Assembly (NCBI GenBank): GCA_026874595.1 | Contig: CM049317.1 | Span: forward strand, 24,260,401 to 24,324,400 | DNA from: Sipunculus nudus | Lineage: Eukaryota > Annelida > Sipuncula > Golfingiida > Sipunculidae | Length of the DNA stretch: 64,000 bases | Direction: 5' to 3' | Part shown: positions 62,102 through 64,000 of the stretch, piece after piece | Layout: every line of letters begins with the position of its first letter | Position numbering within the stretch: the stretch's first letter is position 1 | Notes under the pieces: generated by a model | Seen by the model: the letters and a program-made list of their open reading frames with translations, nothing else | Databases searched by the model: none | Told to the model about the DNA's origin: nothing | Made by a program: the position numbers and the translations under genes

Positions 62102-62160
62102 CAGTGGCGGATCCAGAGGGGGAGCTTTGAGGACTGAAGCCCCCCCCCCCCCCTTCCAGG
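62102..62160 (+). mobile_element. Solo CAGTGGCGGATCCAG terminus with C15 run
   Basis: Same start as the minus-strand end at 37948. A G-rich then C-rich stretch follows. No matching opposite end is visible before 64000. Confidence 0.5.
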
Positions 62161-62369
62161 GTAGAACCATTGTTATCATTTTTTATCAGACAAGATTTTC
62201 TTTACATTAGTTCAGTTGCCGTCATACAAATATCACCCTTTCAACTGAAACATAAAATTTGAAAACCAAAGGAATCGTTAGGAGAGGCGCATGTCTTACC
62301 AGGATCAGGCATCTTTTTATTCCCCCGCCATTAAGTGAGATGACTACTAAATTGGTCCACGTATGTCAG

Positions 62370-62420
62370 TCCCTCCGTCCTTTCGTCCGTCTGTCCTTCA
62401 ATCCGTCTGTCCGTCCCGCA
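62370..62420. repeat. Imperfect (GTCY)n tract
   Basis: GTCC/GTCT-type repeats, low complexity. Confidence 0.7.
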
Positions 62421-62464
62421 CCATCACTGATGCCACACTTTCCTGGCTAACATCTGGCCGGGGA

Positions 62465-64000
62465 CCATTGTGGCCCTAGGTCCTTTTGTATTTTTAAATA
62501 ATTAATTGGGCATTTTCCAACATTGGTTATAGACTTATATAAAATTTCGAATTATAGAATCTATCATCCGTGGCATCCTCAGGCATTTCTCATGCAATAT
62601 TCCAGCTGTCCTTGGGCTTGGACATCTTGCTTCTGAACATGATTAAGCGTTTAAATAAAAAGCAAGCCTTTTTCACCTCTCTTTATCCTAGCGACAGCTT
62701 GTCACCCCAAACGTCGATTTTAGATATACTGAAGACGATGAGGTGACAGTACAAGCTATTGGGTTCGCATCAATTCTAGTATGTGCAGATGTGCACGCCA
62801 TTTCTGACACTACTTTTTCATCTTCATCTACTTCTCGAGCTGTCATTTTCCTGAGTTAAGACAAAAAGTGACGTTATTCTGTTGGGGAAAATAATAATTA
62901 TTACATCAACGGTTGACTTACGTGTATTCGTGCAGCAGTTTTTAATACCGAGGCTGGTTTTACTCGAAAAACTCGTCTCCACGTCTGTTAGCGGGAGAAC
63001 CATAACTTCCGGTAGGGGATTCCCAAACGGCTATGTGTAAAACTCGGAAGTCCATAGTCGGAAGCAAGGATTTTTTAAAATAAAGCAATGATCGAAGCAT
63101 AATTAAAATGCTACTACATTAATGGAAAGTACCATTTTATTTTTATTGATAGAATTAGTTTTTTTTAGCATAATGCAAAAATCAAAGTTATCCATCCCAA
63201 GTTATAGACTCGGAAATGCCCGGTTATGGTCCAGATGTGTAAAACTCGGAAGCCAGTAATGGCTAATGCACTGGTCATCATATCGTCAGCAAACGTGTCA
63301 AGCATTTTCAATTATTTCAATATGACATATTTTTCATAAACTCAATCTGTTTTTTAACATTCATGATGCTGTTTTTTTTATAATATATTATATTGATATT
63401 TTATTTCATTTTGTAAAACAAGATTATATTAACGCATCAATATTTTACGCTGTTACCGTATTTTATGTTGGGGGAAAAAGTTCAGTAAATGTTTAAAAAT
63501 AAATTGTTACAGAGCAAATGTTATAGATATAAAAAATTCTGTTTAATTATAGAACCTGATACCAGCAACTATTAAGTTCAGAGAGAAGGATATTCGAAAG
63601 CGCACGGTACTATACTGTATCGAGAATTCCGACTATAGTCCGGTTAATTTTGTTTTCTGAGGATAAAAATATAAGGATCAAATAAAAATAGTGAGTATAC
63701 ACGGAATATTCAGATGCATGGATTTTTATAAAGATCAAAATATATTGAATATTCATATTTGTTCAACGTATGGGAAATATATTACTGTTTTTTTTAATGA
63801 CATCGTAATTTATATCTATTTTTAATGCCGTATTAGGGTTTATTATACCATATTTATTATTCAGTGGTGCATACATAGAGGGCGCAAGCCTATTTAGACG
63901 TAATATCTCTCATTTTATCGAGTTCTTTTCAAATAAATTCGTAATCAATTTTCATTTCTTTTTCAGATTACTTTTTTATTCCCCAGCAATTTCATTATTA
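62465..64000. other. No supported gene; short repeated motif at 63034 and 63235
   Basis: AT-rich. TGTGTAAAACTCGGAAG occurs at 63034-63050 and again about 201 bp later at 63236-63252, hinting at an old ~200-bp duplication. Confidence 0.5.

Overview
This is AT-rich animal-type genomic DNA with no dense gene content. The evidence is long (TA)n, (GA)n, (CT)n and GAT tracts, tRNA-derived SINE-like repeats with pol III box B motifs, a Penelope-like retroelement fragment, hAT-like and other MITE-like elements, and short exon-like open stretches bounded by GT/AG sites. The repeat mix fits an aquatic invertebrate, perhaps a mollusc, but I cannot fix the taxon from sequence alone. No complete protein-coding gene, rRNA, intact tRNA gene, bacterial operon or CRISPR array is visible.

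The dominant feature is a giant inverted repeat. Bases 8697-22880 (about 14.2 kb) recur as the reverse complement at 23424-37612, around a 543-bp non-repeated spacer. In every inner stretch I compared (11535-22880 against 23424-34776), the arms are identical except for lengths of simple repeats. The outer ~2.8 kb of each arm carries scattered substitutions, some of which change predicted protein sequence. The arms therefore have two divergence zones with a boundary near 11534/34777.

Layout. 1-8.7 kb: unique sequence with a possible LINE C-terminal relic (about 1.6-1.86 kb, minus), a GC-rich island (2.4-2.6 kb), three exon-like segments (2758-2850, 3335-3368, 3801-3885, plus), a GACAACCC cluster (4.27-4.42 kb), and a 52-bp tandem array (7.73-8.36 kb). 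8.7-37.6 kb: the palindrome. Its arms hold a diverged ~190-bp tandem family at the outer ends, a probable first coding exon of a secreted or type II membrane protein (10405-10590 and 35718-35903), copies of two dispersed repeats, a tRNA-like SINE head, and long simple-sequence tracts. 37.6-64 kb: unique AT-rich DNA with two more ACTCGG-array elements, two opposed copies of one SINE family (41.83 and 46.7 kb), two other SINE-like copies (48.8 and 49.7 kb), a Penelope GIY-YIG relic (43.4-43.8 kb, minus), two MITE-like elements (48.34 and 61.29 kb), and one exon-like ORF ending at a GTGAGT donor (51668-51996).

No set of genes here can be shown to work together. The biological interest is structural: the palindrome, its identity gradient, the duplicated candidate exon inside it, and several uncharacterised dispersed repeat families.
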